Origin: Micromonospora sp. WMMD1155
Lineage (GTDB): Bacteria; Actinomycetota; Actinomycetes; Mycobacteriales; Micromonosporaceae
Assembly: GCF_029581275.1 (NCBI RefSeq)
Contig: NZ_CP120742.1
Span: 6,510,501-6,574,500, forward strand
Direction of reading: 5' to 3'
Length of the DNA: 64,000 nt
Part shown: piece after piece, positions 25,610 through 34,439 of the stretch
How the letters are laid out: every line of letters begins with the position of its first letter
Position numbering within the stretch: the first letter of the stretch is position 1
Position numbers and translations under genes: made by a program
Notes under the pieces: model-generated
What the model was told of the DNA's origin: nothing
Database searches by the model: none
What the model saw: only the letters and a program-made list of their open reading frames with translations

Positions 25610-26658
25610 TCGCCGACTCCCGAAAGATCAAGTGCCTCGGCGACGGTACGCAGGGTCTGCACACCGCTCTCCCGGTCGGCCACGAACAGGGTCACCGACA
25701 GCGTGGTGACGCCGGCGGCGGCGTACTCCCGCATCCGCTCGGCGACGCGCTCCTTCGGGCCGAGCAGCGACGTCCGGTCGATGAACTCCATCGGTACGGC
25801 GGCGGCGGCATCGCGCTGCCGCTTGGCCAGGTACAGGTCCTGCACCTCGCGGGCGGCGTCGCCGTACCCCATCCGGGTGGCGAGCTGGTTGTAGAAGTTC
25901 TGCTGGCGGCTGCCCATGCCACCCACGTACAGGGCCGCGTACCAGCGCACCAACTCGGCGCAGGACGCCACGTCGTCACCGATCACGACGGGCACCGACG
26001 GCACCACGTCGAACCCGGCCAGCTCCTTGCCGACCTTGGCCCGCCCGGAGCGCACCGAGGCGAGCTGCTCCTCGGCGAACTCCGGGGCGTAGAACACCGC
26101 CAGCCAGCCGTCGGCGATCTCGCCGGCCAGCTCCAGGTTCTTCGGGCCGACCGCGGCCAGGTAGATCGGTATGTGCTCGCGGGGTGGGTGGAAGCCCAGC
26201 CGCAGGGCCTTACCGGGGCCGTCCGGCAACGGCAGCGTGTAGTGCTCGCCGTCGTACGCCACCTCCTTGCGGGCGACGGCCAGCTTCACGATGTCGACGA
26301 ACTCGCGGGTCCGGGCCAGGGGCTTGGCGAAACGCACCCCGTGCCACCCCTCGGAGACCTGCGGGCCGGAGACGCCCAGGCCGAGGCGGAACCGACCACC
26401 GGAGAGCGCGTCGATGGTGGCGGCGGTCATCGCGGTGGCCGCCGGCGTACGGGCCGGGATCTGCATCACCGCGGCACCGACGTCGATCCGTTCGGTCTGG
26501 CCGGCCATCCAGGCCAGCATGCTGGGCGAGTCGGAACCGTACGCCTCCGCCGCCCACACCACCGAGTAGCCCAGCCGGTCCGCCTCCTGCGCCAGGGCCA
26601 GGTGGTCGGCAGGTGTGCTCCACGCTGTCTGGTATCCAAGACTGAGCCCGAGTCGCAC
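25606..26658 (-). CDS. LLM-class F420-dependent oxidoreductase
   Basis: A 350-residue luciferase-like monooxygenase-fold protein: [40 protein letters not shown], then the conserved [58 protein letters not shown]. The G-x-GVSGPQV pattern is typical of the F420-using group in actinobacteria. Substrate unknown. Start GTG 26658. It is the first gene of the leftward group ending with mshC and is divergent from the aldo/keto reductase. Confidence 0.88.
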   Translation of the reverse strand: MRLGLSLGYQTAWSTPADHLALAQEADRLGYSVVWAAEAYGSDSPSMLAWMAGQTERIDVGAAVMQIPARTPAATAMTAATIDALSGGRFRLGLGVSGPQVSEGWHGVRFAKPLARTREFVDIVKLAVARKEVAYDGEHYTLPLPDGPGKALRLGFHPPREHIPIYLAAVGPKNLELAGEIADGWLAVFYAPEFAEEQLASVRSGRAKVGKELAGFDVVPSVPVVIGDDVASCAELVRWYAALYVGGMGSRQQNFYNQLATRMGYGDAAREVQDLYLAKRQRDAAAAVPMEFIDRTSLLGPKERVAERMREYAAAGVTTLSVTLFVADRESGVQTLRTVAEALDLSGVGE

Positions 26659-26844
26659 TGGTCCTCCCCCATCCGTGGCACAGGTCGCACCAGGTTACGC
26701 AATGCCGATAACGGAGTCGATCACCGGCTCGACCCCTTTGGTCCCCCCTCCATCGGGACAGCCCCGAGCGGCGGAACCGGCAGAACCGGCAGAGATACGG
26801 GAGCGAGGATATCCGTGGCGGCAGGTTCGAAATAAGGTTCACCC

Positions 26845-27816
26845 ATGCAACAGCGACCGCTCGGCCGAAGCGGGCTGGCGGTTTCCCGGCTCGCGCTCGG
26901 CACCATGACCTGGGGCCGGGACACCGACGCCGACGATGCGGCCGCCCAGCTGAAGAGTTACCTGGACGCGGGCGGCAACCTGATCGACACCGCCGACGTG
27001 TACGGCGACGGCGACGCCGAGTCGGTGATCGGCTCGCTGCTGGGCTCCCTGGTGCCCCGCGAGGAGCTGCTGATCGCCACCAAGGCCGGGTTGCGGCCGG
27101 GCAACGGCCGACGCCGCGACGGCTCCCGGGGGCACCTGCTGCGGACGTTGGACGCGTCGCTGCGCCGGCTCGGCACCGACCACGTCGACCTGTTCCAGGT
27201 GCACGGGTACGACCCGGACACCCCCCTGGAGGAGACCCTGGCCGCGCTCGACCACGCGGTGGCCAGCGGCAAGGTCCGCTACGTCGGTGTGTCGAACTTC
27301 TCCGGCTGGCAGACCGCGCGGGCCGCCGCCTGGCAGACCGCCTGGCCGGGCCGGGCACCGGTGGTCGCCGCCCAGGTGGAGTACTCGCTGCTGGAACGGG
27401 GCGTGGAGCGGGAGGTGCTGCCCGCGTGCGAAGCGCTCGGCCTCGGCGTGCTGCCCTGGTCCCCGCTGGGTCGGGGGGTGCTGACCGGCAAGTACCGGCA
27501 CGGCCGTCCGGCCGACTCCCGGGCCGCGTCGCCGCACTTCGAACGATTCGTCGCGACGTACCTGGAGCCGCGCTGCTCCAGCATCGTGGAGGCGGTGGCG
27601 ACCGCCGCAGGTGGGTTGGGGGTGTCGCCGCTGGAGGTGGCGTTGGCCTGGATCCGGGACCGGCCGGGGGTGACCGCGCCGATCCTCGGCGCCCGGACGG
27701 TGGGGCAACTGCTCGGCGCGCTCCAGGTGGAACGCATCACACTTCCCGAGGAGATCACCACCGCGCTGGACGACGTCTCGGCGGTGCCGGTGGGCTACCC
27801 CGAGCGCGACAGCTGA
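26845..27816 (+). CDS. Aldo/keto reductase
   Basis: A 323-residue TIM-barrel oxidoreductase. The catalytic tetrad is complete: Asp48 and Tyr53 (DTADVYGDG), Lys80 (IATKAGL) and His120 (FQVHGYD). The cofactor-binding end includes APILGARTVGQLLGAL. MQQRPLGRSGLAVSRLALGTMTWG is a standard AKR beginning, matching the ATG at 26845. It reduces carbonyls with NADPH; the substrate is not assigned. The 186-base gap from the divergent LLM gene contains both promoters and one GAGTCGATCAC half-motif resembling the palindrome family. Confidence 0.9.
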   Translation: MQQRPLGRSGLAVSRLALGTMTWGRDTDADDAAAQLKSYLDAGGNLIDTADVYGDGDAESVIGSLLGSLVPREELLIATKAGLRPGNGRRRDGSRGHLLRTLDASLRRLGTDHVDLFQVHGYDPDTPLEETLAALDHAVASGKVRYVGVSNFSGWQTARAAAWQTAWPGRAPVVAAQVEYSLLERGVEREVLPACEALGLGVLPWSPLGRGVLTGKYRHGRPADSRAASPHFERFVATYLEPRCSSIVEAVATAAGGLGVSPLEVALAWIRDRPGVTAPILGARTVGQLLGALQVERITLPEEITTALDDVSAVPVGYPERDS

Positions 27817-27841
27817 CCCACCGGCCGACCTACCGGCCGCG

Positions 27842-28747
27842 TCACGGCGCCGGACGCCGACCGGGGAGGTCGCCGATCGCGCTGAGGAGACGCGACTGGT
27901 CGTCACGCAGCGCGGGCTGGGTGAGCCGGATCCACGAACCGTCGTCGAAGGAGACGGTGGAGGTGAGCTGCACCAACCCGCTCGCGCCCCGTTCGGAGTC
28001 GACCCGGGCCACCCGGGCGCGCGGCACGCTCCACAGCACCCGGGGTTGGCGCCGGTCGGGCCGGTCGGCGTCCGGGCGGGGGCCCATCCGCAGCAGGTGC
28101 AGGTGGGTGTCGGTGACCGCCAGCGGGGTGCCGGTGTAGCGATCCAGGAACAGCAGCAGACTGCCCGCGATGGTGGCGAGGTCTCCACTGAAGACGTACC
28201 GACGCCGGTAGGCGATCTCGGCGAGCTGGTCGGCCAGCGGCCGGTACAGGCTGAGCCGGAACAGCGCCCGGAACGCCTCCTGCTCCGCGGTGAGCGGAAT
28301 CGGCTCCCGCCGGGTCGGCTGCTCGGGCAGGGCCCGCTCCGGCGCGACCGACTCCCCCACCCCGGCGGCGAGGGCACCGGCCTTGCCCGGAAGCAGCAGC
28401 ACGCCCGCGGCCATCCGCACCGGCGTCAGCACCGCGTCGACCCAGACCACCGGGTTGACGATGTTGAGCAGCCCGAACAGCACCTTCGGGTCGATCGACT
28501 CGGCCAGTTCGGCGCCGACCTCGTCGGCGAGCTGCCGACCGGCCTGGTGGGTCTGCGACAGGCGCACCGGCCCCAGCCCCACGTAGCGGAGGTCCTGCCC
28601 GGCCAGCAGCGGCGCCACCAGGGCGCGTTCGGGCTCGTCGCTGGTGCGGAACTCGTCGCGCAGCTCGCGCGCCTTGTCCCGGGCGGCCCGCGCGCCGCCG
28701 AGCACCGCGTCGGTGAACCGGCCGAACCGACCCCTCTCCCCTGACAT
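27842..28747 (-). CDS. Hypothetical protein with PH-like C-terminal domain
   Basis: A 301-residue protein starting MSGERGRFGRFTDAVLGGARAARDKA. A mostly helical first half (NIVNPVVWVDAVLTPVRMAAGVLLLPGKAGAL) is followed by beta-rich sequence: DRYTGTPLAVTDTHLHLL, PRVLWSVPRARVARVDSERG, VSFDDGSWIRLTQPAL. This latter part looks like a bacterial PH/GRAM-type domain (inference from pattern). Start ATG 28747 (or GTG 28750) lies 13 bases after the stop of the next gene upstream, forming a two-gene operon. Function unknown. Confidence 0.65.
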   Translation of the reverse strand: MSGERGRFGRFTDAVLGGARAARDKARELRDEFRTSDEPERALVAPLLAGQDLRYVGLGPVRLSQTHQAGRQLADEVGAELAESIDPKVLFGLLNIVNPVVWVDAVLTPVRMAAGVLLLPGKAGALAAGVGESVAPERALPEQPTRREPIPLTAEQEAFRALFRLSLYRPLADQLAEIAYRRRYVFSGDLATIAGSLLLFLDRYTGTPLAVTDTHLHLLRMGPRPDADRPDRRQPRVLWSVPRARVARVDSERGASGLVQLTSTVSFDDGSWIRLTQPALRDDQSRLLSAIGDLPGRRPAP

Positions 28748-28760
28748 CACCGTCGCCTCC

Positions 28761-29177
28761 CTAGCGGCCCGCGGGCTGACCCGCGGGCGGTTGCCCGAAG
28801 ACATTCTGGTCGATCCAGTCCGCGCCACCCTGCACCGCCTGGTCGATCTGGTCGCCGACCTGCTCCCCGCCGGGGACGGAGAGACCACTGGTCAACGCGA
28901 CCGTTCCCCAGGTGACGCCGTGCACGACCGAGTTCGGCACGTTCCACGGCAGGTTGGTCGCCCAGTCCCGGGCGATCACCCGGGCACCGTCGGCGACGCC
29001 GTGTGTCCGCAGCGCGGCGGCCCGGTCGAGGACGCCCATGTCGAACGGCGAACCGGACTTGCCCAGCTTGTAGGTGCCCTTGGACGGGTCGAGGACCTTG
29101 TGGTGCCACTTGTCGAGCTTGCCGGCGGCGCGGCGCTTGTCGGCGTACTTCCTGCCGGTGCGCAGCGCCTTCTGCAT
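28761..29177 (-). CDS. Hypothetical protein (138 aa)
   Basis: Not recognised. The N-terminus is strongly basic (MQKALRTGRKYADKRRAAGKLDKWHHK), the middle has a W-rich stretch (DWATNLPWNVPNSVVHGVTWGTVAL), and the C-terminus is Gly/Gln/Pro-rich. There is a weak hydrophobic segment but no clear membrane helix. It lies immediately upstream of the PH-like gene on the same strand, so the two likely function together. Third-position GC bias supports coding. Confidence 0.6.
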   Translation of the reverse strand: MQKALRTGRKYADKRRAAGKLDKWHHKVLDPSKGTYKLGKSGSPFDMGVLDRAAALRTHGVADGARVIARDWATNLPWNVPNSVVHGVTWGTVALTSGLSVPGGEQVGDQIDQAVQGGADWIDQNVFGQPPAGQPAGR

Positions 29178-29288
29178 GTCACCAGAGGTCCATGATCGGC
29201 GCGGTGCTGGGTGGGACGGGCTTCTGGGCGGCGTCGGTCACCCCGGAGGGGGTGGCGAATGGCCGCTGGGCTGGGCAGCATGGATGGC

Positions 29289-29480
29289 ATGGACTACGAA
29301 TACGCGCCGCTGCGGTTGCCGCCGAACGTCGACCGGTTGACCGCCGCGGCGCAGTTGGCGATCCAGGCGGAGTTCTCCGGATGGGAGCTGGCCCGGGTGC
29401 GGCTGTACCGCGACGGCACGCGGCAGGTGGTGCTGCGCCGTCGACTGGTCAACCAGCCGCAGCCGGGCCTGTCGTACTGA
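29289..29480 (+). CDS. DUF5703 family protein
   Basis: A 63-residue protein, MDYEYAPLRLPPNVDRLTAA followed by AIQAEFSGWELARVRLYRDGTRQVVLRRR. The MDYEYAPLRLP opening and GWELARV core match the small actinobacterial DUF5703 family. ATG 29289 is chosen on that basis. Function unknown. It ends just before two strong hairpins. Confidence 0.75.
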   Translation: MDYEYAPLRLPPNVDRLTAAAQLAIQAEFSGWELARVRLYRDGTRQVVLRRRLVNQPQPGLSY

Positions 29481-29481
29481 A

Positions 29482-29498
29482 CGGGCCGTTACGGCCCG
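29482..29498 (+). terminator. Short GC hairpin after DUF5703 gene
   Basis: CGGGCC/GGCCCG arms (29482-29487, 29493-29498) with loop GTTAC, two bases after the stop. Directly followed by the longer palindrome at 29499. Confidence 0.55.
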
Positions 29499-29546
29499 GA
29501 GCGATATACCTCAGAGTCATATTCATACCTCTGAGGTATATCGCTC
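29499..29546. repeat. Perfect 18-bp AT-rich palindrome between convergent genes
   Basis: Left arm 29499-29516 (GAGCGATATACCTCAGAG) pairs perfectly with 29529-29546 across a 12-base loop. The right half also contains ATACCTC-T-GAGGTAT (29525-29539), giving an alternative nested dyad. Its AT content is strikingly higher than its surroundings. It may be a bidirectional terminator or a protein-binding site. Confidence 0.7.
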
Positions 29547-29621
29547 ACCGGCACCTCGACAGGGCAGGCCGGCCAGAGGGGACGACGAGCGCAGCCCTCT
29601 GCCGGATGCGGACGTACTCGT

Positions 29622-30284
29622 CTAGTGCTGGTGCCCGGCGTGGTCGTGGTCGTCGTCGAGCTCCAGGAACGGGTGCTCGTCGAGCCGACCCACCAGCCGG
29701 TCGTCGGCCGCCGGCTGGAACGGGCCCACCGCGTCGTCGTCGTCGAACGACTCCAGGTCGACAGGGGTGCCGACCTCGCTGACCATGACCACCCCGTCGA
29801 GCGGTTCCAGCTCCGGGACGTCCAACGCGCCGAGCGAGCCGTCGCCGCTCTGCAGCAGCTCCAGCACCGCCTCGCCGACGCCCTCCACCGGCGCCGGCTC
29901 GTCGTCCTCCGGGGTCCCCTCGCGCCGGGCCGCCTCGGCCACGCGCAGCAGCGCGGCGACACTCGGCACCCGGTAGTCGCGGCGCTGACGCACCGAGATC
30001 ACCCGGGGGTGCGGGTCGCTGGCCTCGGCCCCGTCGACGCCACCGAAGCGTTCGTCGGCCTCGTCCGGGTCGATCGAGTCGACATCCCACGGCGTCACCT
30101 CGCCGAAGGCGTCGAGCAGGCGCTCGTCGTACGCGAAGGAGGCGTTGTTCAACGCCACGTACGCCTGCCAGACGTCGTCGTCGTCGACGCGGCCCTGGGC
30201 GGCGCGTACGGCGGCGAGGTGGTGGCGGGCCGCTTCGATCACGCGCTCGAGAGCGGCGTCCAGCTCACCGTGCTGGTCGGTCAT
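29622..30284 (-). CDS. Hypothetical acidic protein (220 aa)
   Basis: Not assigned to a family. It begins MTDQHGELDAALERVIEAARHHLAAVRAA, a helical region, and continues with VDDDDVWQAYVALNNASFAYDERLLDAFGEVTPWDVD. It becomes highly acidic, with DSIDPDEADERF and SFDDDDAVGPFQP, and ends in a His/Asp tail (DDDHDHAGHQH) that could bind metal. ATG 30284 is preferred over an earlier frame extension because of the ribosome-site-like GAAGGGA upstream. It lies alone between convergent DUF5703 and the M20 peptidase gene on the same strand. Confidence 0.7.
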   Translation of the reverse strand: MTDQHGELDAALERVIEAARHHLAAVRAAQGRVDDDDVWQAYVALNNASFAYDERLLDAFGEVTPWDVDSIDPDEADERFGGVDGAEASDPHPRVISVRQRRDYRVPSVAALLRVAEAARREGTPEDDEPAPVEGVGEAVLELLQSGDGSLGALDVPELEPLDGVVMVSEVGTPVDLESFDDDDAVGPFQPAADDRLVGRLDEHPFLELDDDHDHAGHQH

Positions 30285-30342
30285 GTGGGGCTGTCCCTTC
30301 ACGATGGGGAGGTTGCGCGCCGACGGCAAGTGCCGGACACGG

Positions 30343-31671
30343 CTAGCAGGTACGCAGGAACCGGTCGAGCACCCGCACGCCGAACTGTAGTCCGTCGACC
30401 GGAACGCGCTCGTCGATGCCGTGGAACAACGCCGAGAAGTTCAGGTCGGCGGGCAGCCGGAGCGGGGCGAACCCGAAGCAGCGGATGCCGAGCTGGGAGA
30501 ACGCCTTGGCGTCGGTGCCGCCGGAGAGCATGTACGGGACCGGGCGCGCCCCCGGGTCCTCCGCGCGCAGGGCCGCCGACATGGCCTCGACCAGGTCACC
30601 GTCGAAGGTGGTCTCCAGGGCCGGCTGCCGCTGGACGTACTCGATCGCGATGTCCGGGCCGACCAGCTCGCGCAACTGCCGCTCCAGCAGCTCGGACTGG
30701 CCGGGCAGGCTGCGGCAGTCGATGGTGGCGGTGGCCCGGCCGGGGATGACGTTGTCCTTGTAGCCGGCGCTCAACCGGGTCGGGTTGGCGGTGTTGCGGA
30801 TGGTCGCGCCGATCAGGTTGGCGATCGGGCCGAGCTTGGCGATGGCCGCCTCCGGGTCGTCCGGGTCCAGCTCGATGCCGAGCAGGTCGGAGACCTCGGT
30901 CAGGAAGGCCCGTACGGTGTCGGTGACCACCACCGGGAAGCGGTGCCGGCCGATCCGGGCGACCGCCTCGGCGAGCGCGGTGACCGCGTTGTCGTCGTGC
31001 ACCATCGAGCCGTGCCCGGGGCGGCCCTTGGCGTGCAGCCGCAGCCAGTCGATGCCCTTCTCGGCGGTCTCGATGAGGTAGAGCCGCTGGCTGTCGTTGA
31101 CCGAGTAGGAGAAGCCGCCGACCTCGCCGATCGCCTCGGTGCAGCCGTCGAACAGACCCCGGTGTTCGTCCACCAGGAAACGCGCGCCGTAGTCGCTGCC
31201 CGCCTCCTCGTCGGCGGTGTACGCGAGCACGATGTCGCGCGGCGGTCGTACGCCGGTGCGCTGCCAGTGCCGCACCACGGCCAGCACCATCGCGTCGAAG
31301 TCCTTCATGTCGATCGCGCCGCGACCCCACAGGTAGCCGTCGCGCAGCTCGCCGGAGAGCGGGTGCACCGACCACTCATCGGCGTCGGCGGGCACCACGT
31401 CCAGGTGGCCGTGCACCAGCAGCGCGCCCCGGCTCGGGTCGGTGCCGGGGATGCGGGCCACCACATTCGCCCGGCCCGGGGCGGACTCGTGCAGGACGGA
31501 CTCGACACCCACCTCGGCGAGCTTCTCCGCCACGTACTCGGCCGCGCGGCGCTCACCGACGCTGGTGTCGTTGTCCCCGGTGTTGGTGGTGTCGATGCGC
31601 AGCAGGTCGCGGCAGAGGTCCACGACCTCTGCGCTGGGGTCGGGTCGGGCGGAGGCGGCGTCGCTCGTCAT
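30343..31671 (-). CDS. M20-family metallopeptidase (dipeptidase/ArgE/DapE type)
   Basis: A 442-residue zinc hydrolase. Metal-site motifs are LLVHGHLDVVPAD (His/Asp), WGRGAIDMKDF (bridging Asp), YTADEEAGSDYGARF (catalytic Glu pair) and, near the C-terminus, LNFSALFHGIDERVPV with the last His. The lid domain contains KGRPGHGSM. M20 peptidases cleave amide bonds in dipeptides or N-acyl amino acids. Start ATG 31671 has GAAGAGG six bases upstream. Cytoplasmic. It is divergent from the hemerythrin gene. The exact substrate is open. Confidence 0.9.
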   Translation of the reverse strand: MTSDAASARPDPSAEVVDLCRDLLRIDTTNTGDNDTSVGERRAAEYVAEKLAEVGVESVLHESAPGRANVVARIPGTDPSRGALLVHGHLDVVPADADEWSVHPLSGELRDGYLWGRGAIDMKDFDAMVLAVVRHWQRTGVRPPRDIVLAYTADEEAGSDYGARFLVDEHRGLFDGCTEAIGEVGGFSYSVNDSQRLYLIETAEKGIDWLRLHAKGRPGHGSMVHDDNAVTALAEAVARIGRHRFPVVVTDTVRAFLTEVSDLLGIELDPDDPEAAIAKLGPIANLIGATIRNTANPTRLSAGYKDNVIPGRATATIDCRSLPGQSELLERQLRELVGPDIAIEYVQRQPALETTFDGDLVEAMSAALRAEDPGARPVPYMLSGGTDAKAFSQLGIRCFGFAPLRLPADLNFSALFHGIDERVPVDGLQFGVRVLDRFLRTC

Positions 31672-31855
31672 CGCCTCTTCATACCAGCCCGAGGTGGCCG
31701 ACGGACCGGCGCACCGGCGCGGACGGACCGGCGCGCCGGTGCGCGCGCGTCGACACATCGACGGGTCGGTTTCGCCGTGACCGGGTTCGGGTACCGCCGC
31801 CCACGACCGAACGTCCCCCTGCCGGAGCTTCCGCCCGCCAGTCGAGGAGGGCACC

Positions 31856-32464
31856 ATGTCCGCCGTTCCCCTGCCGCCGCTGCCGCCCACGCCCGCACCC
31901 GAGGAGGGCTACCGGCCCGCCGGTCGCAGCATCGCCGACATCGTCGACCAGGAGCATCGGCAACTGCTGTCGCTGGTGGAGCAGTTGACCGGCCCGGACG
32001 CCACACCGCAGGAGGCGCTGGCGGTGCTCACCGCCGCGCTGTCGCGGCACCTGTCCGCCGAGGAGCAGTACCTGTTGCCGGCGGTACGCGTCGCGCTGCC
32101 GGCCGCCGGTGAGCGGGTGGACGCCGAGATCGCCGCCGACGCCGGCCTGCTGAACGCGCTCAAGGGCTTGACCGCCGAGGCGCTGACCGACGTCGCCGGG
32201 CGGGTTCGCCAGCACGTCGAGGGGGTGGGCGCGCTCGTCACCGAGCTGCGGGCGGTCGCGACCGAGGAGGAGCTGATCCGCCTGGGCAACCGGTTGGAGA
32301 TCGCCGAGGAGGCCGCGCCGACCCGCCCGCACCCGAGCACTCCGGCGACCCCTCCGTGGAACCGGATCGTGGAGCCCGCGGTGGGGGTGGTGGACAAGGT
32401 GCTCGACGCGGTGACCAGGCGGCCGACCTACCTGGCGGACCTGCCGGAGCCACCTCGCGACTGA
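31856..32464 (+). CDS. Hemerythrin HHE-domain protein
   Basis: A 202-residue protein. The HHE cation-binding helices are IADIVDQEHRQLLSLVEQL (His34), LSRHLSAEEQYLLPAV (His64 with Glu68/69) and GRVRQHVEGVGAL (a later His), the pattern of bacterial HHE/hemerythrin-like di-iron proteins. The C-terminal ~50 residues are Pro-rich then helical (WNRIVEPAVGVVDKVL). Possible roles are O2/NO/peroxide sensing or iron handling. ATG 31856 has a GAGGAGG site. It stands between a divergent peptidase and a LysR gene. Confidence 0.85.
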   Translation: MSAVPLPPLPPTPAPEEGYRPAGRSIADIVDQEHRQLLSLVEQLTGPDATPQEALAVLTAALSRHLSAEEQYLLPAVRVALPAAGERVDAEIAADAGLLNALKGLTAEALTDVAGRVRQHVEGVGALVTELRAVATEEELIRLGNRLEIAEEAAPTRPHPSTPATPPWNRIVEPAVGVVDKVLDAVTRRPTYLADLPEPPRD

Positions 32465-32550
32465 GCGCGGCACCCCCTCGTCAGTGCATTCATTATCACC
32501 GATCCGCTCAGGCTATTCCGCAGGCTGACGCGTAGTCCTACCGTCACCCT

Positions 32551-33531
32551 ATGAACCTGGAGCTGCGTCACCTGCGGGTGGTCTGCGCGATCGCGGAGAC
32601 GGGGAGTGTGACGAAGGCGGCCTCGGCGCTCGGCCTGGCCCAGCCGGCCCTCACCGCCCAGCTCCAACGCATCGAGCGGACCCTGGGCGGCCCGTTGTTC
32701 GACCGGGACCGGCGTGGTGCCCGGCCCACCGCACTCGGCGAGCTGGTGCTGGCCCGGGCCCGGGTGCTGCTGCCGGCGATGAAGGGGTTGCAGGACGAGG
32801 CGGCGCGGTTGGCCGGGGCCGGCAGCGCACCCACCTGCTACCGGTTCGGTGGGGTGAACAGCCCGATCCTGGGCCGGCTGGTGCACCGGTTGGCGGCCGC
32901 GCAGCCGCCGGCCCAGATCACCACGTTCGCCTCCTGGTCGGTGGACGAGTTGGCGCAGTTGGTGGCCGGCGGCCGACTGGACTTCGCGCTCACCGGTGTG
33001 TGCGGCGACGCCAGCCCGTCGGCCGGGTTCGGGTTGAGCTGGCAGGAGGTGGCCGTCGACCCGGTGCTGGTGCTGCTGCCGGAGACGCACCCGCTGGCCG
33101 CCCAGGACGAGGTGCGCCTGACGGACCTGCGCCACGAGCAGTGGGTGGCCGCGCCGGGCGACGGCTGCTTCGGCGACTGCTTCGCCGCCGCGTGCGCCCG
33201 CGCCGGCTTCACCCCCCGCAAGGTGTACGAGACCGACATCCGCGGCTGCATCGACCTGGTGGACGCCGGTGTGGCGGTGGCGTTGTGCCAAGCGACGTTC
33301 CGTCCGGTGGCCGGGTTGGTGACCCGCCGGCTCGCCGGGATCCCGCTGCGCTGGCGGCTCCTGCTCGGCTGGCATCCGGACTCCCCCGCCGCCCAGGCCG
33401 CCGAGGTGGTGGTGGAGACGGCCAAGGCGGCGTACGTCGACTCGTTGGCCCCGCATCCGGCGTACCTGGCCTGGCTGCTGAGCAACCCGGGGTTCGGGGT
33501 GCGGCAGCCCAGCGGGATCCGGCCGGTCTGA
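32551..33531 (+). CDS. LysR-family transcriptional regulator
   Basis: A 326-residue protein. The N-terminal LysR winged helix is MNLELRHLRVVCAIAETGSVTKAASALGLAQPALTAQLQRIERTLG; this is followed by the linker helix and a periplasmic-binding-like effector domain (~90-300). The start at 32551 places the helix-turn-helix at the standard position. The effector is unknown, and no divergent target gene is present: the upstream neighbour is the co-oriented hemerythrin gene 86 bases away. The gene after it is a short hypothetical. Confidence 0.92.
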   Translation: MNLELRHLRVVCAIAETGSVTKAASALGLAQPALTAQLQRIERTLGGPLFDRDRRGARPTALGELVLARARVLLPAMKGLQDEAARLAGAGSAPTCYRFGGVNSPILGRLVHRLAAAQPPAQITTFASWSVDELAQLVAGGRLDFALTGVCGDASPSAGFGLSWQEVAVDPVLVLLPETHPLAAQDEVRLTDLRHEQWVAAPGDGCFGDCFAAACARAGFTPRKVYETDIRGCIDLVDAGVAVALCQATFRPVAGLVTRRLAGIPLRWRLLLGWHPDSPAAQAAEVVVETAKAAYVDSLAPHPAYLAWLLSNPGFGVRQPSGIRPV

Positions 33532-33578
33532 GCGGGAGGTGGGGGTGCGAACCGCCGTTGGCCGGGTATCTGGCGGAC

Positions 33579-33824
33579 ATGACGGACCTCTACCCGCCCG
33601 CCGACGACCGCGAACTGCTGCGCCAGGCGGCCGCCGCGCACACCGCCGCCACCCGCGAGGTGGAGGCGTTCCTGCGCCGCCTGCCGACCGTGCCCGACCC
33701 GGCCGACGTCGCCGAGTACGCGAACCTGCTCACGCGGGAGGACCAGACCCGCGGTGACCGGGACGCGGCGGCCGACGCCGCCGGACTGACGATCGGCAGC
33801 CTGGAGCCCGACCAGGGCCAGTAG
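33579..33824 (+). CDS. Small hypothetical protein (81 aa)
   Basis: MTDLYPPADDRELLRQAAAAHTAATREVEAFLRRL and a second helix (PADVAEYANLLTREDQTRGDRDAAADAAGL) suggest a compact helical protein. It follows lysR by 47 bases on the same strand and ends before a strong hairpin. I do not recognise the family. Coding is supported by third-position bias. Confidence 0.6.
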   Translation: MTDLYPPADDRELLRQAAAAHTAATREVEAFLRRLPTVPDPADVAEYANLLTREDQTRGDRDAAADAAGLTIGSLEPDQGQ

Positions 33825-33836
33825 CCGCACACGTCG

Positions 33837-33867
33837 ACGGCGCCGTCCCGGGGCGGGACGGCACCGT
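33837..33867. terminator. Hairpin terminator between convergent genes
   Basis: 14-base arms ACGGCGCCGTCCCG (33837-33850) and 33854-33867 with one mismatch and a GGG loop. It sits 12 bases after the 81-residue gene and 15 bases beyond the DUF3140 stop, so it can serve both. Confidence 0.7.
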
Positions 33868-33882
33868 CGAGCGGTGTACCGG

Positions 33883-34233
33883 TCAGCGTTCGACGAGCGG
33901 ATCGTGTCCCAGGTCGAGCAGCGAGTGCCGCCAGCCGTCGTCGGCGTTGCCGCGGGACGGCTTGGCGTCCATCAGCTCGCGGATCCGCTCCACCGCCTCC
34001 CGCATGACCTCGATGTCCTCCGGGGTGAGGTCGACCTTGCGCTTGTTCAGCACCTTGAGGATCTCCCGTCCCGGCTGGGGCAGGTCGAGGTCCGGGTTCG
34101 GGCTGAACGACTCCTCACCGGAACCCCGGGTCAGCAGCCAGGTGCGTAGCTGCTCCGACGGGACGTTCACCTCGGCGTGGAAGTCCTCCCAGAGCACTTC
34201 CACCTCGGGGTCGAGCCGCGCTTCGCGTACCAT
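33883..34233 (-). CDS. DUF3140 domain protein
   Basis: A 116-residue protein with the DUF3140 pattern: LDPEVEVLWEDFHAEVNVPSEQLRTWLLTRGSGE, later LNKRKVDLTPEDIEVMREAVERIRELM. The family is common in actinobacteria and halotolerant bacteria, with no proven function. Its ATG overlaps by one base with the stop of the preceding small gene (TGATG), placing it third in the Clp unfoldase operon. Confidence 0.85.
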   Translation of the reverse strand: MVREARLDPEVEVLWEDFHAEVNVPSEQLRTWLLTRGSGEESFSPNPDLDLPQPGREILKVLNKRKVDLTPEDIEVMREAVERIRELMDAKPSRGNADDGWRHSLLDLGHDPLVER

Positions 34234-34439
34234 CAGGTCTCCTCTCGCCGGCGGTCCCCGGACGTCTCCGGGTCGTCCTCCTGGTCGGTCTTCGGATGCA
34301 GGCCCTCGGCGGGCACCCGCGTCCTGCGGGGGTTCGCGGTGGGCGGCGCCAGGATCGGGTCGGGGTGCTCGTCCTCGTCCCGGGGTGTCGCGGGCTCGCG
34401 CGGGTCCTCGTGCTCGTCCCGTCGTGCCGGCCCGCTCAT
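34233..34439 (-). CDS. Small disordered protein of the clp operon (68 aa)
   Basis: A 68-residue, almost wholly charged and Pro-rich protein ([20 protein letters not shown] ... DQEDDPETSGDRRREE) without hydrophobic core. The ATG overlaps the stop of the ClpC-like gene (ATGA) and its stop overlaps the DUF3140 start. Double coupling argues that it is a real gene. A disordered partner, adaptor or spacer for the unfoldase is a possibility, not shown. Confidence 0.6.
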   Translation of the reverse strand: MSGPARRDEHEDPREPATPRDEDEHPDPILAPPTANPRRTRVPAEGLHPKTDQEDDPETSGDRRREET

